Shown here: piece after piece, positions 35,585 through 45,286 of the stretch
Numbering within the stretch: the first letter of the stretch is position 1
How the letters are laid out: every line of letters starts with the position of its first letter
DNA from: Cognatishimia activa
GTDB lineage: Bacteria > Pseudomonadota > Alphaproteobacteria > Rhodobacterales > Rhodobacteraceae
Direction of reading: 5' to 3'
DNA: 64,000 bases
Assembly: GCF_001458335.1 (NCBI RefSeq)
Contig: NZ_CYTO01000024.1
Coordinates: forward strand, 947,115-1,011,114
Notes under the pieces: model-generated
Database searches by the model: none
Told to the model about the DNA's origin: nothing
The model's input: the letters and a program-made list of their open reading frames with translations, nothing else
Program-made: the position numbers and the translations under genes

Positions 35585-38500
35585 TTACTGGCTGTCCGAC
35601 CCTTCGGTCTGCGCCTCAGATGGCACCTGAGTCGGACGGCGGAAAATGTCTCGCAGGAAGCCGGGCGTCAAGACGGAAAGCGGGTTCACAGAAACCGATG
35701 GATTCTCTGATGACCCGCGCAGCGAATAGTTAAACCCAAACAGACCCTCACCGCGTTTAGATACGGGACGTCCGATGGCATTGATCAGGTATATTGGTGA
35801 CACCACACCCTGCATGTCCAGCTGCCCATTGGTGAGGTTATAGATGCCATCCATGGAAATCCCCATCGACGGGCCGGCAGCGCTGCCTTGTGTCAAATGG
35901 GCATAGGTTGGAGTGAGTTTGAACTCCGCATTTACATCGGCAAACGCGATGCCTTCGCCGCCCAGTTGCTCAATTAAGCCCACAACACTAATTGCATTTA
36001 AAAGTTCAGCCATTGCAGGGGCATCTTTGACACGAACTGAAGACGCTTTGAGACGCCCGTCAAACTCTCCGTCGGCACCTGTTGGGATCAAAGTCACATC
36101 TAGATCACCACCAACCGCTTGCTTCAGAATACCTGCAGAGCGAAGCGTGCCGCCCGCATCATTTGATCTAATTCGAACAGCACTGCGTCCATTGCGCGGA
36201 ACGATAACACCGTTGATCTGCGCGCCACCGTTTACACGGGCGTTGAGTTCGCCATTGAACCCACCGCCCGTCGCAAAGGTTCCGCGCAGATCCGTCAAAG
36301 TGATCCCATCTGAAATCGTGACGCGATCCAAAGCTGCTTCAATCCGTGTGCTTTGCGCTGCGCCACCCGGATTACCTTGCGCGGCCGGCGCGTTGCGGAG
36401 ATCCAGCGTGCCAGAGCGGATCGAAATATTGGGTGTCGCACCCGCTCTTCCGATCAAATCAGCGCTGCCATTCAACCAATTTCCAACACGTACCTGGCTC
36501 AATGACACCCGATCCAATCCGCCAGCATTTTTAAGCGAAATCGTTCCCTCGGCTTCGAGTCCCGGCGTCGCCAGAGCAAGCTTGGTCACCTCAAGAGGCG
36601 TGCCCAATCGGCCCACCACTTCAAGTGTTCCAGAACGGTTCGCCGATTTGGACCAGCCCAAAGAAGGGATTCCCATCCGCAAACCAACCAGATCTGAAGA
36701 CACTTCAAAGCGGCCGATTTCACCGCGTTTGAATTTCAAAGCAAACTCGCCAGTGCCCTGCCCTGAAATCATATCAGGCGTGAGCCCGATCTTGAATTCA
36801 TCGACAAAAGCCTGATTGAGATCGAGCGTCCCAGTCACTGAACTTCGTCCTTCGTTCTCAGGTCTTAGCCCGGCTTCAAATCGCGCTTGAAATGGCACCG
36901 CACCAATGCGACCTGATCCTTCCAGCGTCAGTTTTTCATTATTGGCAACCGCCCTCAGTCGCGGTGACGAAATGACTTTGTCCTTAACAAAATGCCCGGT
37001 TTTGACATCGGTCAACTCACCCTGCATCGCGAAAACGACATCCTCGGGTGGTAGCTTTTTCTTAAGAGGAAGCTTTAACTGCCCTTCAATCCGCGCATTC
37101 CCCTCCGCCAGATCGACCGGAAGCTTGGCCTTTGAAATGAAGGACAACGGTGGGTAGTCCAACAATGCAAGCGTTGCAGTCACGCTGGCATCGGTCTTCA
37201 AATTCACTTCTGCAGGTGTTGGTTTGACGCGGGTGTTGGGGATGACAAAGCTGGTCCCCGACACATCGATCACGCCACCCTGTCCCGGCGCAACAATACC
37301 CTCATGGGCCATGACCACGAAACGGTCGCCCTCAAGAACTGCCTGACCTCGTCCGCCGGTCACAATCGGCAAAGTCTTAGAATAGCGCACCGAGGCGTCG
37401 CGAAACCCAAAATCTAGATAGACATCCGGGCGTGAACCGGGCACCGAGCGCACCGCTAAATTGATGTTTTCAAGCCAACCGGCATAGATATTCTCAGCCA
37501 CAAATTTGCGCGTTTTTGGCACCGCGTTTTCTGGCCACCAATCAACGACCCGACTTGCTTCTAACGCATCCATGCGCCCGTTCAGCGAGAAAATCCAATC
37601 GTCCTCAGTCGCTCCAAGCTTGGCATTTAAGACCAACGATTGGCCCCGATCCTGAACCAGCATTTCGCCAATATGCAGTTCAAATGGATCAAGCTGCAGT
37701 CGGAAATCTGCTTGTGCGTGCTCAAGCGCAAAGGGTGCATCAAACAGATCCGCCGGATTGCCAGAAAGCTCTGTCATCGTCATCTGCAAAACCAATGCGT
37801 TTGGCAGACCTGTCTCAAAGTCTTCAAGCAATGCTTTGCCTTCCGCGCGCGCCGTCACCCAAGGGCTGTCCACATATAGCTCGTTAAAAACGATGGTATT
37901 GGTCTCTGGCGCAAAGGTCAGATAGGCCTGCGCAGCGTTCAAAGGAATTGCACGTGCACCCTCTTCTGGCTGAATGACACCTTCATCAATCTGCAAGGTC
38001 GCGCTCAGCGGGCCGATATTGCCATCGTCATCAATCGCAACCCGCATCGCCCCAGAGATCGGCGCATTTATCAGATTGAGCCAGGTCAACGCTGGCGATT
38101 GGCTGGCAATATCCTGAGACACCACGTCTTCAATGTTCACGCCAAAGGCGGCTGATGTTTCTCCTAAGGTGCTTTCGTAGTTGAACTCGATGGTCGAGAC
38201 GTAATCACGCCCCCCAAGTAGCGCCAGATTAGAAGACATCCGCAATTGATCGTCGTCCCGGCGCATCTGCATCTGACCGCCATCCACGGTCCACGACCGA
38301 TTGGCGCGCAGGTCATCAAACTGAACCGTTAAAGCATCGACATCGACGGAATTGAGCCGTTCAAATTGCGGCAAAGTCAGCCAGTCGTCGATTTGGTTCA
38401 CAACATCAGAAAGCGCGGTGCTGCGGCGGTCGGCAGTATTGGGATTACCCACAGAAACCGCGACCTCGCCTTCTGCCTCGCGACGCGCGGTCAAGAAAAC

Positions 38501-38923
38501 GCCTGACAAACGGATGTCACGCGGCGCGACCTGACGTTGCAAAAGCCGCGTGTAAGACAGTGACGTTTCCGCCTCAGAAAACTCGATCGCTGGCCCACCA
38601 TCCTTTGGGGTGATCACCACACGTTCCAGCAAGATCCGAGGATGCCAATCCGCCTCAACTTCAATTGTCAGATTATCAAAGCTGACATCCGCATCTGGCA
38701 ATGCTCTGGAAAACTGATCGACCGCCATGTTGCGCAACCAGTCCGGCGCTTGGATCGCGCGTTCATGGCTGTAAAGTAGCCCAACAACAACGCCGACACA
38801 CAACACCAGCACAAACACGACAGTGCCCAGCACCGTCCACCAGCTCCAATGGCGCTTGCGCTTTGGCTGGGAAGCCTGATCTGGTTCAGCGGTTTCGCTG
38901 TCAGAAGGTTGAGTTTGCGTCAT
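35585..38923 (-). CDS. Large AsmA/YhdP-like envelope protein
   Basis: A 1112-residue protein with an N-terminal basic cytoplasmic stretch, one membrane helix (about 30-52) and a very long extracytoplasmic beta-rich region with repeated DUF3971-like and AsmA-like segments. This is the build of the AsmA/TamB/YhdP group, thought to bridge inner and outer membranes and move phospholipids. The C-terminal end has a low-complexity tail ([19 protein letters not shown]). It is divergent from bcp and upstream of queA. The exact family member cannot be fixed from sequence alone. Confidence 0.85.
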   Translation of the reverse strand: MTQTQPSDSETAEPDQASQPKRKRHWSWWTVLGTVVFVLVLCVGVVVGLLYSHERAIQAPDWLRNMAVDQFSRALPDADVSFDNLTIEVEADWHPRILLERVVITPKDGGPAIEFSEAETSLSYTRLLQRQVAPRDIRLSGVFLTARREAEGEVAVSVGNPNTADRRSTALSDVVNQIDDWLTLPQFERLNSVDVDALTVQFDDLRANRSWTVDGGQMQMRRDDDQLRMSSNLALLGGRDYVSTIEFNYESTLGETSAAFGVNIEDVVSQDIASQSPALTWLNLINAPISGAMRVAIDDDGNIGPLSATLQIDEGVIQPEEGARAIPLNAAQAYLTFAPETNTIVFNELYVDSPWVTARAEGKALLEDFETGLPNALVLQMTMTELSGNPADLFDAPFALEHAQADFRLQLDPFELHIGEMLVQDRGQSLVLNAKLGATEDDWIFSLNGRMDALEASRVVDWWPENAVPKTRKFVAENIYAGWLENINLAVRSVPGSRPDVYLDFGFRDASVRYSKTLPIVTGGRGQAVLEGDRFVVMAHEGIVAPGQGGVIDVSGTSFVIPNTRVKPTPAEVNLKTDASVTATLALLDYPPLSFISKAKLPVDLAEGNARIEGQLKLPLKKKLPPEDVVFAMQGELTDVKTGHFVKDKVISSPRLRAVANNEKLTLEGSGRIGAVPFQARFEAGLRPENEGRSSVTGTLDLNQAFVDEFKIGLTPDMISGQGTGEFALKFKRGEIGRFEVSSDLVGLRMGIPSLGWSKSANRSGTLEVVGRLGTPLEVTKLALATPGLEAEGTISLKNAGGLDRVSLSQVRVGNWLNGSADLIGRAGATPNISIRSGTLDLRNAPAAQGNPGGAAQSTRIEAALDRVTISDGITLTDLRGTFATGGGFNGELNARVNGGAQINGVIVPRNGRSAVRIRSNDAGGTLRSAGILKQAVGGDLDVTLIPTGADGEFDGRLKASSVRVKDAPAMAELLNAISVVGLIEQLGGEGIAFADVNAEFKLTPTYAHLTQGSAAGPSMGISMDGIYNLTNGQLDMQGVVSPIYLINAIGRPVSKRGEGLFGFNYSLRGSSENPSVSVNPLSVLTPGFLRDIFRRPTQVPSEAQTEGSDSQ

Positions 38924-39008
38924 AAATGCCGTGCGGGCCTGATTGGGTTGCTTGTCGTCCTGTCTGCCCTAGCATATAGCGGGATGCAACATTTCCCAAG
39001 GAGCGAAC

Positions 39009-39476
39009 ATGCTGAATATCGGCGATAAAGCGCCCGACTTCACCTTGCCAGAAACTGATGGTGAAGCGGTCACCCTGTCTTCCCTGAAACCGAGCCCGGT
39101 CGTGCTGTTTTTCTATCCACGCGACAACACCAAGGGCTGCACAGTTGAAGCGATCGACTTCACCAATGCAAAAAGCGAATTTGACGCTGCCGGTGTAAAA
39201 GTTTTCGGTATTTCCAAAGACAGCCTAAAAAGTCACGCGAATTTCCGGGACAAAAAAGAGCTGACCGTCCCATTGCTTTCCGATGAGGAAAACACGGTGT
39301 GCGAAGACTATGGCGTTTGGGCCGAGAAAAGCATGTATGGCAAAAAATTCTTTGGCATCGTGCGCACAACAGTCTTGATTGACGCCGATGGAAATGTCGC
39401 CAAAGTCTGGAACAGAGTAAAAGTGCCGGGCCACGTGGATGAGGTTCTGGCGGCAGCGAAGGAACTGACTGCATGA
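39009..39476 (+). CDS. bcp: Peroxiredoxin, Bcp/PrxQ type
   Basis: Thiol peroxidase of 155 residues that reduces hydroperoxides. The peroxidatic cysteine is C44 in TKGCTVEA. The resolving cysteine found five residues later in E. coli BCP is absent (Asp/Ile region), so this is a one-Cys type or uses C98 (NTVCEDYGVW) or a partner. The start has AGGAG 6 bases upstream. It overlaps the DUF455 gene by 4 bases, so the two are co-expressed. Confidence 0.92.
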   Translation: MLNIGDKAPDFTLPETDGEAVTLSSLKPSPVVLFFYPRDNTKGCTVEAIDFTNAKSEFDAAGVKVFGISKDSLKSHANFRDKKELTVPLLSDEENTVCEDYGVWAEKSMYGKKFFGIVRTTVLIDADGNVAKVWNRVKVPGHVDEVLAAAKELTA

Positions 39477-40297
39477 AACCGCTCGCGGAGATGGCCGCAG
39501 AGGTCTTAACAACTGCGGACGGCCGCGAAAAAACCGCCCTCTCCCGCAAATACGCGGCAGAGTGGTTTGAGGCGCGCAAAGAAGGTCATGACGTGGTGAT
39601 TGGCGCAGCCAACCCGCCACTTCAGCCTGCGCGCCCCGAGAAACCCGACCTGCTATCACCACGGGATGTGCCCCGCCGTCGCCCCGGCTCTCGTCCCGGT
39701 CAAATCGCGCTTTTGCATGCGGTTGCCCATATCGAACTCAACGCGGTGGATCTCCATTGGGATCTGATCGCACGCTTCACCGACGTCAAATTCCCAATGG
39801 GATTTTATGACGACTGGGTCAAAGCCGCCGATGAAGAAAGCAAACATTTCAATCTGATGTGCGACTGCCTCGAAGAACTGGGCAGTTTTTACGGCGAGCT
39901 TCCCGCCCATGCCGGCATGTGGCGCGCGGCTGAGGACACGGTCGATGATCTCATGGGACGACTGGCTGTGGTTCCAATGGTGCTTGAGGCGCGTGGGCTG
40001 GACGTAACGCCGGGTATGATTGAGATTTTCAAAAAGGCGAAGCTCGACAATGTCATTGCCGCGCTCGAGGTGATTTACGCCGAAGAAGTGGGCCATGTCG
40101 CCTATGGTTCCAAATGGTTCCACTTTCTTTGCGGGCGCCATGATTTGGACCCCAAAGAGGAGTTCCATGGTTTGGTACGCAAGTACTTCCACGGCGCCCT
40201 GAAACCACCGTTCAATGAGGAAAAGCGCGCTGAAGCAGGTTTGCCGCCGGATTTCTATTGGCCGTTGGCGGATGAAATCCCAGCCAAAACCACCTAA
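39473..40297 (+). CDS. DUF455 ferritin-like domain protein
   Basis: A 274-residue protein with a ferritin-like four-helix pattern. Potential di-metal ligands are in HIELNAVDLHWDLIARF, DEESKHFNLM and EVIYAEEVGHVAYG (glutamates and histidines at the expected spacings), as in DUF455. Proteins of this family have poorly known function; some act in tRNA or hydroxylation chemistry. The ATG overlaps the bcp stop, so a role linked to oxidative stress is suggested by context only. Confidence 0.87.
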   Translation: MKPLAEMAAEVLTTADGREKTALSRKYAAEWFEARKEGHDVVIGAANPPLQPARPEKPDLLSPRDVPRRRPGSRPGQIALLHAVAHIELNAVDLHWDLIARFTDVKFPMGFYDDWVKAADEESKHFNLMCDCLEELGSFYGELPAHAGMWRAAEDTVDDLMGRLAVVPMVLEARGLDVTPGMIEIFKKAKLDNVIAALEVIYAEEVGHVAYGSKWFHFLCGRHDLDPKEEFHGLVRKYFHGALKPPFNEEKRAEAGLPPDFYWPLADEIPAKTT

Positions 40298-40478
40298 GTC
40301 ACCCCTTTTAATGGCAAAGACCTGCCGATTATTGCGGGAAAATCTGCTCAAAGTTGTACTGCCACGCAAATTCCTTGCGACGTGCCCCCCTGCTCGGTAA
40401 TGAACATCTGGATTGAGGATACGTGTTGCTGGGGACAGTGAATGTAGTGCGTATCAAGGGACTAATAAGGGACGGGAT

Positions 40479-41786
40479 GTGAGAACACGTCTGGCTATCC
40501 ATATTCACGCGTTTCTGGAACGTTTTTTTCCGGAACGCCGCCTTTTCCTTCGCTCTGACACGGACACGCGTTTTATCCGCCTCCGGCCTGGCACCCAGTT
40601 GACGGCCTTCGTTGGCGTTGGGCTGGTGATTGCTTGGTCTATCGTTGCCACCGCCATTCTGGTCATGGACAGCATCGGCTCTGGGAATTTCCGTGAACAG
40701 GCGAAACGCGACCAGCAAACCTATCAGCTGCGCTTAAACGAGATTTCCGGCGAGCGTGATCTGCGTTCTGCGGAAGCGGTTGCGGCGCAACAACGGTTTA
40801 GCGCGGCACTCGCGCAGATCTCGGTCATGCAGTCAGAACTGCTTGAATCTGAGACCCGTCGGCGAGAGCTGGAGACCGGTATTGAAGTGATCCAAGCAAC
40901 CCTCCGCCGCACCATGAAAGAGCGCGAAGACGCGCGCGGCGCTTTGGCCTTGGCGCAAGGCGAAGCGGCTGAAGGCACCGGCGCCGGCGCAACCGAGCTG
41001 AACGCAGCAGGCGTTGACGCTCTTGCGCTGGTTCTCGCGGAAACCGCGAAAGAACGCGACGATATGGAAGCGGAAGCGGCGCTTGCGATTGCCAAAGCCG
41101 AAGACATGCGCCTTGAGCTGAAACTTTTGGAAGAGAAAAACGAACAGATTTTCACCCAGCTCGAAGACGCTATGACCGTTTCCGTCGAACCGCTTGAAAA
41201 GATGTTCAGCCAAGCGGGCCTGTCTACAAAATCGCTTCTTGAAGAGGTGCGGCGTGGATATTCCGGTCAAGGCGGGCCTTTGACCCAAATGTCAATTTCT
41301 ACATCTGGCGGCGATCTTGACGCCAATGCAGCCCGCGCCATGGGGCTGCTAAACGATCTGGACCGCTTGAACATGTACCGGATCGCAGCCGAGACGGCAC
41401 CCTTTGCACACCCGGTACAAGCCGCAAACCGCTTTACAAGCGGATTTGGCATGCGCTGGGGGCGGATGCACAAGGGTTCTGATTTTGCAGCGCCACACGG
41501 CACAGCGATCTATTCTACCGCTGATGGAGTGGTCGTCGATGCGGGCTGGTCATCTGGATACGGGCGCCTCATTAAGATCAAACACGCCCATGGAATTGAA
41601 ACTCGTTACGCCCATTTGGCAAAAATCCGCGTAAAAGAGGGCCAAAGGGTCTCGCGCGGGGAACGTATTGGTGATATGGGCAATTCTGGACGGTCTACCG
41701 GCACGCATCTTCACTACGAAGTGCGCATCAATGGTAAGGCTGTGAACCCAATGAATTTTATCAAGGCTGCACGAGATGTTTTCTAA
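40479..41786 (+). CDS. M23-family murein endopeptidase with coiled coil (bactofilin partner)
   Basis: Membrane-anchored peptidoglycan hydrolase of 435 residues. The GTG start at 40479 has AAGGG 8 bases upstream. An inner-membrane helix lies at about 46-66, a long Glu/Arg/Ala coiled coil spans about 75-250, and a LytM/M23 domain is at the C-terminus with HKGSDFAAPHGT (first metal ligands H and D) and GTHLHYEVRING (catalytic H-x-H). All zinc ligands are present, so it looks active rather than degenerate. It overlaps the bactofilin gene by 11 bases, a linkage seen in other alphaproteobacteria, and probably shapes the cell wall. Confidence 0.9.
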   Translation: MRTRLAIHIHAFLERFFPERRLFLRSDTDTRFIRLRPGTQLTAFVGVGLVIAWSIVATAILVMDSIGSGNFREQAKRDQQTYQLRLNEISGERDLRSAEAVAAQQRFSAALAQISVMQSELLESETRRRELETGIEVIQATLRRTMKEREDARGALALAQGEAAEGTGAGATELNAAGVDALALVLAETAKERDDMEAEAALAIAKAEDMRLELKLLEEKNEQIFTQLEDAMTVSVEPLEKMFSQAGLSTKSLLEEVRRGYSGQGGPLTQMSISTSGGDLDANAARAMGLLNDLDRLNMYRIAAETAPFAHPVQAANRFTSGFGMRWGRMHKGSDFAAPHGTAIYSTADGVVVDAGWSSGYGRLIKIKHAHGIETRYAHLAKIRVKEGQRVSRGERIGDMGNSGRSTGTHLHYEVRINGKAVNPMNFIKAARDVF

Positions 41787-42282
41787 AAGCAAAATCAACG
41801 AGCCCGGCACCAAAGCCGCAGAAACCGCGAAACCAGCAGCACCTGAAGCTGCCTCTCCAATCCCGGCAGCCCCTAAGGGAGCAGACATGAATCCGACGAC
41901 GCCTAAGGCAAAGCCACCAGCATCCGTGCTGTCCTCTGACCTGCACATCACTGGCAACATGAAAACCACTGGTGACATCCAAGTGGAAGGCACTGTCGAG
42001 GGCGACATTCGTGCGCACCTGCTGACCATTGGCGAAAGCGCGACAATCAAAGGTGAAGTGGTTGCAGACGATGTTGTCATCAATGGCCGTATCGTTGGTC
42101 GTGTCCGTGGCCTGAAAGTCCGCCTGACATCTACCGCACGTGTTGAAGGCGACATCATCCACAAGACGATCGCTATCGAATCCGGCGCACATTTCGAAGG
42201 GTCTGTGCAACGCCAGGACGATCCATTGGCCGGCAAGTCCAAGGCCCCTGCTCCGAAACCAGCTGCGGCCAAACCGGCCTAA
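41776..42282 (+). CDS. Bactofilin (polymer-forming cytoskeletal protein)
   Basis: A 168-residue protein with the bactofilin beta-helix core at about 55-140, marked by repeated short strands (GNMKTTGDIQVEGTVEGDI, GEVVADDVVINGRIVGRV). Both ends are Ala/Pro/Lys-rich and disordered. Bactofilins form filaments on the inner face of the membrane and recruit cell-wall enzymes. The start overlaps the end of the M23 peptidase gene by 11 bases, so the two are translationally coupled and likely work together. Confidence 0.92.
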   Translation: MFSKSKINEPGTKAAETAKPAAPEAASPIPAAPKGADMNPTTPKAKPPASVLSSDLHITGNMKTTGDIQVEGTVEGDIRAHLLTIGESATIKGEVVADDVVINGRIVGRVRGLKVRLTSTARVEGDIIHKTIAIESGAHFEGSVQRQDDPLAGKSKAPAPKPAAAKPA

Positions 42283-42309
42283 GCAGTTTCCACAATTGCA
42301 GAGTTTAAG

Positions 42310-42335
42310 AGGCACCTTTAGGGTGCCTTTTTTAT
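42310..42335 (+). terminator. Rho-independent terminator after bactofilin
   Basis: Stem AGGCACC / GGTGCCT with loop TTTAG, followed by a run of six T then ATT. It lies 27 bases after the bactofilin stop and before the EamA transporter gene. Confidence 0.85.
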
Positions 42336-42373
42336 TGGACAGCCTTTGGCTGTGGAGGGCTTAGGATTAGCAC

Positions 42374-43249
42374 ATGACGAAAAGAACGCTTCATCCCAAT
42401 GTGGAGGGAAGCCTGTGGATGGTTGCGGCCATGCTTGGCTTTGCTTTGGAAGACAGCTTCTTCAAGGCCAGCACAGAAACGCTTCCCATTGGGCAAGCCA
42501 TTGTCTTGATGGGTGCGATTGGCGCTTTGATATTCTCTCTGCTTGCCCGCCGCACGGATCAAGCGCTGTTTGTTCCAGAAGTCACATCCCGACCAATGCT
42601 GATCCGCGTGGTGTTTGAGTTCACCGGACGTTTGTTTTTCTTCTTGGCGATTGCCCTTGCCCCTTTGTCATCCGCAACAGTGATCCTGCAGGCCACACCA
42701 ATTGTTGTGGTTGCTGGAGCCGCACTTTTTCTGGGTGAAACCGTGGGTTGGCGACGTTGGGTCGCGATTGCAATCGGTATGGTGGGCGTTCTGATTGTCT
42801 TAAATCCACAAGGCGACAGTTTTACATGGCTGTCGGGTTTCGCTGTTCTGGGCATGTTGGGCTTTGCCGGTCGTGACCTTGCCAGCCGCGCGGCACCGGC
42901 GTCTTTGACCACATGCATACTTGGCTTTTACGGATTTCTGACCATCGTGGCGGCCGGTGTCGCCTATCGTTTTTGGAGCGGCGAAACCTTTATGACCGTG
43001 ACCTATGAGAACGGTGTCCAAATTGTTCTGTCCGCCGTATTCGGCGTTCTGGGCTACAGTTCTTTGATGAAAGCCATGCGCACGGGCGAAATTTCGGCCG
43101 TAGCGCCTTTCCGCTATTCGCGCCTGTTGATGGGCTTGGCAATTGGCGTCTTGTGGTTTGGCGAAGATCTGACCCTGCGGATGATGATCGGCAGCGCAAT
43201 CATCATCTTTTCGGGGCTTTTCCTGCTTTGGCGCGGAAAGCGCGCTTAA
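42374..43249 (+). CDS. EamA/DMT-family transporter
   Basis: A 291-residue membrane protein with about ten helices in two EamA repeats. Marks of the family are LEDSFFKASTETLPIGQA near the N-terminus, VFEFTGRLFFFLAIALAPLSSAT, and VLNPQGDSFTW after helix 5. It most likely exports a metabolite. It is convergent with a methyltransferase gene, overlapping its 3' end by 4 bases. Substrate unknown. Confidence 0.9.
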   Translation: MTKRTLHPNVEGSLWMVAAMLGFALEDSFFKASTETLPIGQAIVLMGAIGALIFSLLARRTDQALFVPEVTSRPMLIRVVFEFTGRLFFFLAIALAPLSSATVILQATPIVVVAGAALFLGETVGWRRWVAIAIGMVGVLIVLNPQGDSFTWLSGFAVLGMLGFAGRDLASRAAPASLTTCILGFYGFLTIVAAGVAYRFWSGETFMTVTYENGVQIVLSAVFGVLGYSSLMKAMRTGEISAVAPFRYSRLLMGLAIGVLWFGEDLTLRMMIGSAIIIFSGLFLLWRGKRA

Positions 43250-43878
43250 CCCACCCGGCGGGCAACAATAAACACGCCCGCACTTCCGTCAGGCCGCCAA
43301 TCGAACTCCAATTCGAAACCATGCGAACGCAAAAGGCTTTTCAAGTCTTCACCACTGAAAAACCTGATCTTCGGAAGAATGCCAATCGCGCTCAAAGGCG
43401 GTAAGAAAAAGCGTTCTAGACCCTTGCTATCGCCAAGGCACACCGTGGAGGAGAAAAACAAACCACCGGGCTTCAAAGAAGCATGCAACTTGTCCAGCGT
43501 CGCTTCGGCATCTTTGACCAAGTGCAGAATGGACATGCCTAGGATCGCATCATAGCCATGGCCAGAAACAGGGGTTGGCCAATCTTCGAAACTTGAGACT
43601 TCAAAATTCACGTTTCTAGCGCTGCGCTCCCACAGCTTTTCTTTAGCAATGGCGATCATCTCAGACGAAAAATCAATCGCATCTATCTGGGCAACGCGCG
43701 GCGCATGGATCAGCGCCGTTGTGCCCGTCCCGCAACCAAATTCAAGTACTCGATCCGTCGGCTTCAGGTACTCGGCGGTTTTGTCCAATTTTACTTGATA
43801 TGCATCTGGGTTGGCGACCGGTCTTTTGGCGTATCCACGCGCCATTTTGTTCCAGAAAAAAGTCGGGCTTAACAGCAT
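43246..43878 (-). CDS. Class I SAM-dependent methyltransferase
   Basis: A 210-residue enzyme with a clear SAM-binding motif I (VLEFGCGTGTTAL, about residues 46-58), motif II region AIDFSSEMI, and GYDAILGMSILHLV with LKPGGLFFSS. A hydrophobic N-terminal stretch may be part of substrate recognition. It follows the XRE regulator gene by 24 bases on the same strand and could be in the same transcript. The substrate is unknown; lipid or ubiquinone-type methylation is possible. Confidence 0.86.
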   Translation of the reverse strand: MLLSPTFFWNKMARGYAKRPVANPDAYQVKLDKTAEYLKPTDRVLEFGCGTGTTALIHAPRVAQIDAIDFSSEMIAIAKEKLWERSARNVNFEVSSFEDWPTPVSGHGYDAILGMSILHLVKDAEATLDKLHASLKPGGLFFSSTVCLGDSKGLERFFLPPLSAIGILPKIRFFSGEDLKSLLRSHGFELEFDWRPDGSAGVFIVARRVG

Positions 43879-43902
43879 GATAAAGGTCCTCTGCTCGCGC
43901 TC

Positions 43903-44127
43903 TTATTGCGCGTCGGTGATGTCAAAAACCTCTTCCAGAGGTTTTCCAAAGACCCGCGAAATCAGGATCGCGAGTTCCAGAGTGGGTGAGTATTTTGAAT
44001 TTTCGATGGCCACGATGGTCTGACGGGTGACGCCAACGCGCTCTGCAAGATCCTTTTGCGTCATTTCATCCGCGTCAAAACGCAACCGCCTGATATTATT
44101 CGTGATCTTGAGCTTTGACTTTCCCAT
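43903..44127 (-). CDS. XRE-family transcriptional regulator (small, HTH_3)
   Basis: A 74-residue regulator that is almost all helix-turn-helix: NIRRLRFDADEMTQKDLAER, then VGVTRQTIVAIENSKYSPTL. It starts 3 bases after the stop of the membrane protein gene upstream, so both are one operon. This pairing of a short XRE regulator with a small membrane protein is common and often autoregulated. Two palindromes upstream of the pair fit as its operator. It is not a typical toxin-antitoxin pair, because no toxin fold is visible. Confidence 0.88.
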   Translation of the reverse strand: MGKSKLKITNNIRRLRFDADEMTQKDLAERVGVTRQTIVAIENSKYSPTLELAILISRVFGKPLEEVFDITDAQ

Positions 44128-44130
44128 CGC

Positions 44131-44580
44131 TCAGTACCCCCGGCGATAGCTTGCAAAGCGGACAAGATCCGATCCAAGCGCGCCAGCCGCCATGCCAAAA
44201 TACATTATGTTGAAGCCAACCAAGGCCGAGTAGTTCATGGCAAGCGCGATAATTGCACCGACAAAACCAACCCCTGCGCCGCCGATGACCGCAAAAGCAC
44301 CGCGGCGTTCAAACATGCGGTCACGTTCATCGACCACAAAACTGGGATTGGCCTGGTTCGTGACAATAGAGTGCACGATATTGAAAAGGATGGTGCCGAC
44401 GATGGTTGCCACAATGGAATAGCCGATCAGCCAAATCACCATTCGCGCCCAGACATTCACCGCATCCGGGCCGTCAAAGGCGCCTGCGGCATTCATCGCG
44501 ACCAGCTTGTAAATGACGTAGGTGATCATGGTGAGGTTCACAAAAATGGAAACCACTGTGTTGCGATCCGTAAAGTTCAT
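44131..44580 (-). CDS. Small four-helix membrane protein paired with an XRE regulator
   Basis: A 149-residue protein from MNFTDRNTVVSIF, chosen because AAGGAGG lies 7 bases upstream; a longer start at 44601 is not favoured. Four hydrophobic helices are visible. A cytoplasmic loop has SFVVDERDRMFERRG, like members of the DUF2178-type group. I cannot name it securely. It precedes the XRE gene by 3 bases. A sensory or regulatory link with the XRE protein is possible. Confidence 0.75.
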   Translation of the reverse strand: MNFTDRNTVVSIFVNLTMITYVIYKLVAMNAAGAFDGPDAVNVWARMVIWLIGYSIVATIVGTILFNIVHSIVTNQANPSFVVDERDRMFERRGAFAVIGGAGVGFVGAIIALAMNYSALVGFNIMYFGMAAGALGSDLVRFASYRRGY

Positions 44581-44637
44581 AGTGCGGCCTCCTTCGGCCA
44601 AGTCCGTTGTCTCTTGTGTCTAGTATTTCAAACTTGA

Positions 44638-44676
44638 TGTATGATTTTCAATACATCGTGTATAGTTTTTTTTACA
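44638..44676. promoter_or_regulatory. Two tandem palindromes upstream of the membrane protein/XRE operon, candidate operator
   Basis: TGTA half-sites at 44638 and 44659 pair with TACA at 44652 and 44673, giving two 18-base palindromes whose centres are 21 bases apart, about two helical turns. The block sits 58 bases upstream of the membrane protein start. Cooperative binding by the XRE protein and autoregulation is the simplest reading, inferred. Confidence 0.55.
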
Positions 44677-44783
44677 CATTAAAGAATAACAAGGACTTAG
44701 CCGTCATATTTTTGCGTTCATCGCTTCAAAGAAAGCCAATACCCCGCTAAATGTGACGTGTTTCAAACCAACAGGACCCGCAA

Positions 44784-45278
44784 ATGCAGCCGCGCAGAAT
44801 CATCGTCATGGGCGTGAGTGGCGTTGGGAAAACGAGCCTTGCACAGGCCCTCGCTGCACACTTCAATGCGGTGTTCATAGAAGGCGATGATCTTCACCCC
44901 GAGGCCAATGTGCAGGCGATGCGCGCAGGCCAACCACTGACGGATGAAATGCGCGCGCCTTGGTTAGATGCGGTTGGACAGGCAATTTCGGACATCGACG
45001 GCGACGTGGTGGCCACCTGCTCCGCATTAAAACGCGCCTATCGCGACACGTTGCGGGCACAGGTCCCGGACCTTGTGTTTCTTTGCTTGGAAGCGGGCGA
45101 GAAAAGTATTCGCGACCGCTTGAAAACCCGAAGCGATCACTTCATGCCTGCCGCTTTGCTAACGTCCCAATTGGAAACTTTCGAACCGCTTACGGATGAC
45201 GAAAACCATCTGATTATCGAAACGGACTGCACAGCCGACGAAGTGATTGCGAAAGCAATCAAGACCTTAATTAGCTAA
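44784..45278 (+). CDS. gntK: Gluconokinase (GntK type)
   Basis: Phosphorylates gluconate to 6-phosphogluconate using ATP, feeding the Entner-Doudoroff or pentose phosphate route. The 164 residues have Walker A GVSGVGKTS (10-18), FIEGDDLHPEANVQAMRAGQPLTD with substrate-binding residues, CSALKRAYRD, and HFMPAALLTSQLETFE. This matches GntK/IdnK closely and length is normal. It stands alone; no gluconate permease or regulator is next to it. Confidence 0.93.
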   Translation: MQPRRIIVMGVSGVGKTSLAQALAAHFNAVFIEGDDLHPEANVQAMRAGQPLTDEMRAPWLDAVGQAISDIDGDVVATCSALKRAYRDTLRAQVPDLVFLCLEAGEKSIRDRLKTRSDHFMPAALLTSQLETFEPLTDDENHLIIETDCTADEVIAKAIKTLIS

Positions 45279-45286
45279 CCTTTCAG

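Noticed and set aside
44127..44131. Toxin-antitoxin system at the membrane protein/XRE pair
   Set aside because: The membrane protein has four helices and no toxin motif; the pair fits the common autoregulated XRE/membrane protein arrangement better.
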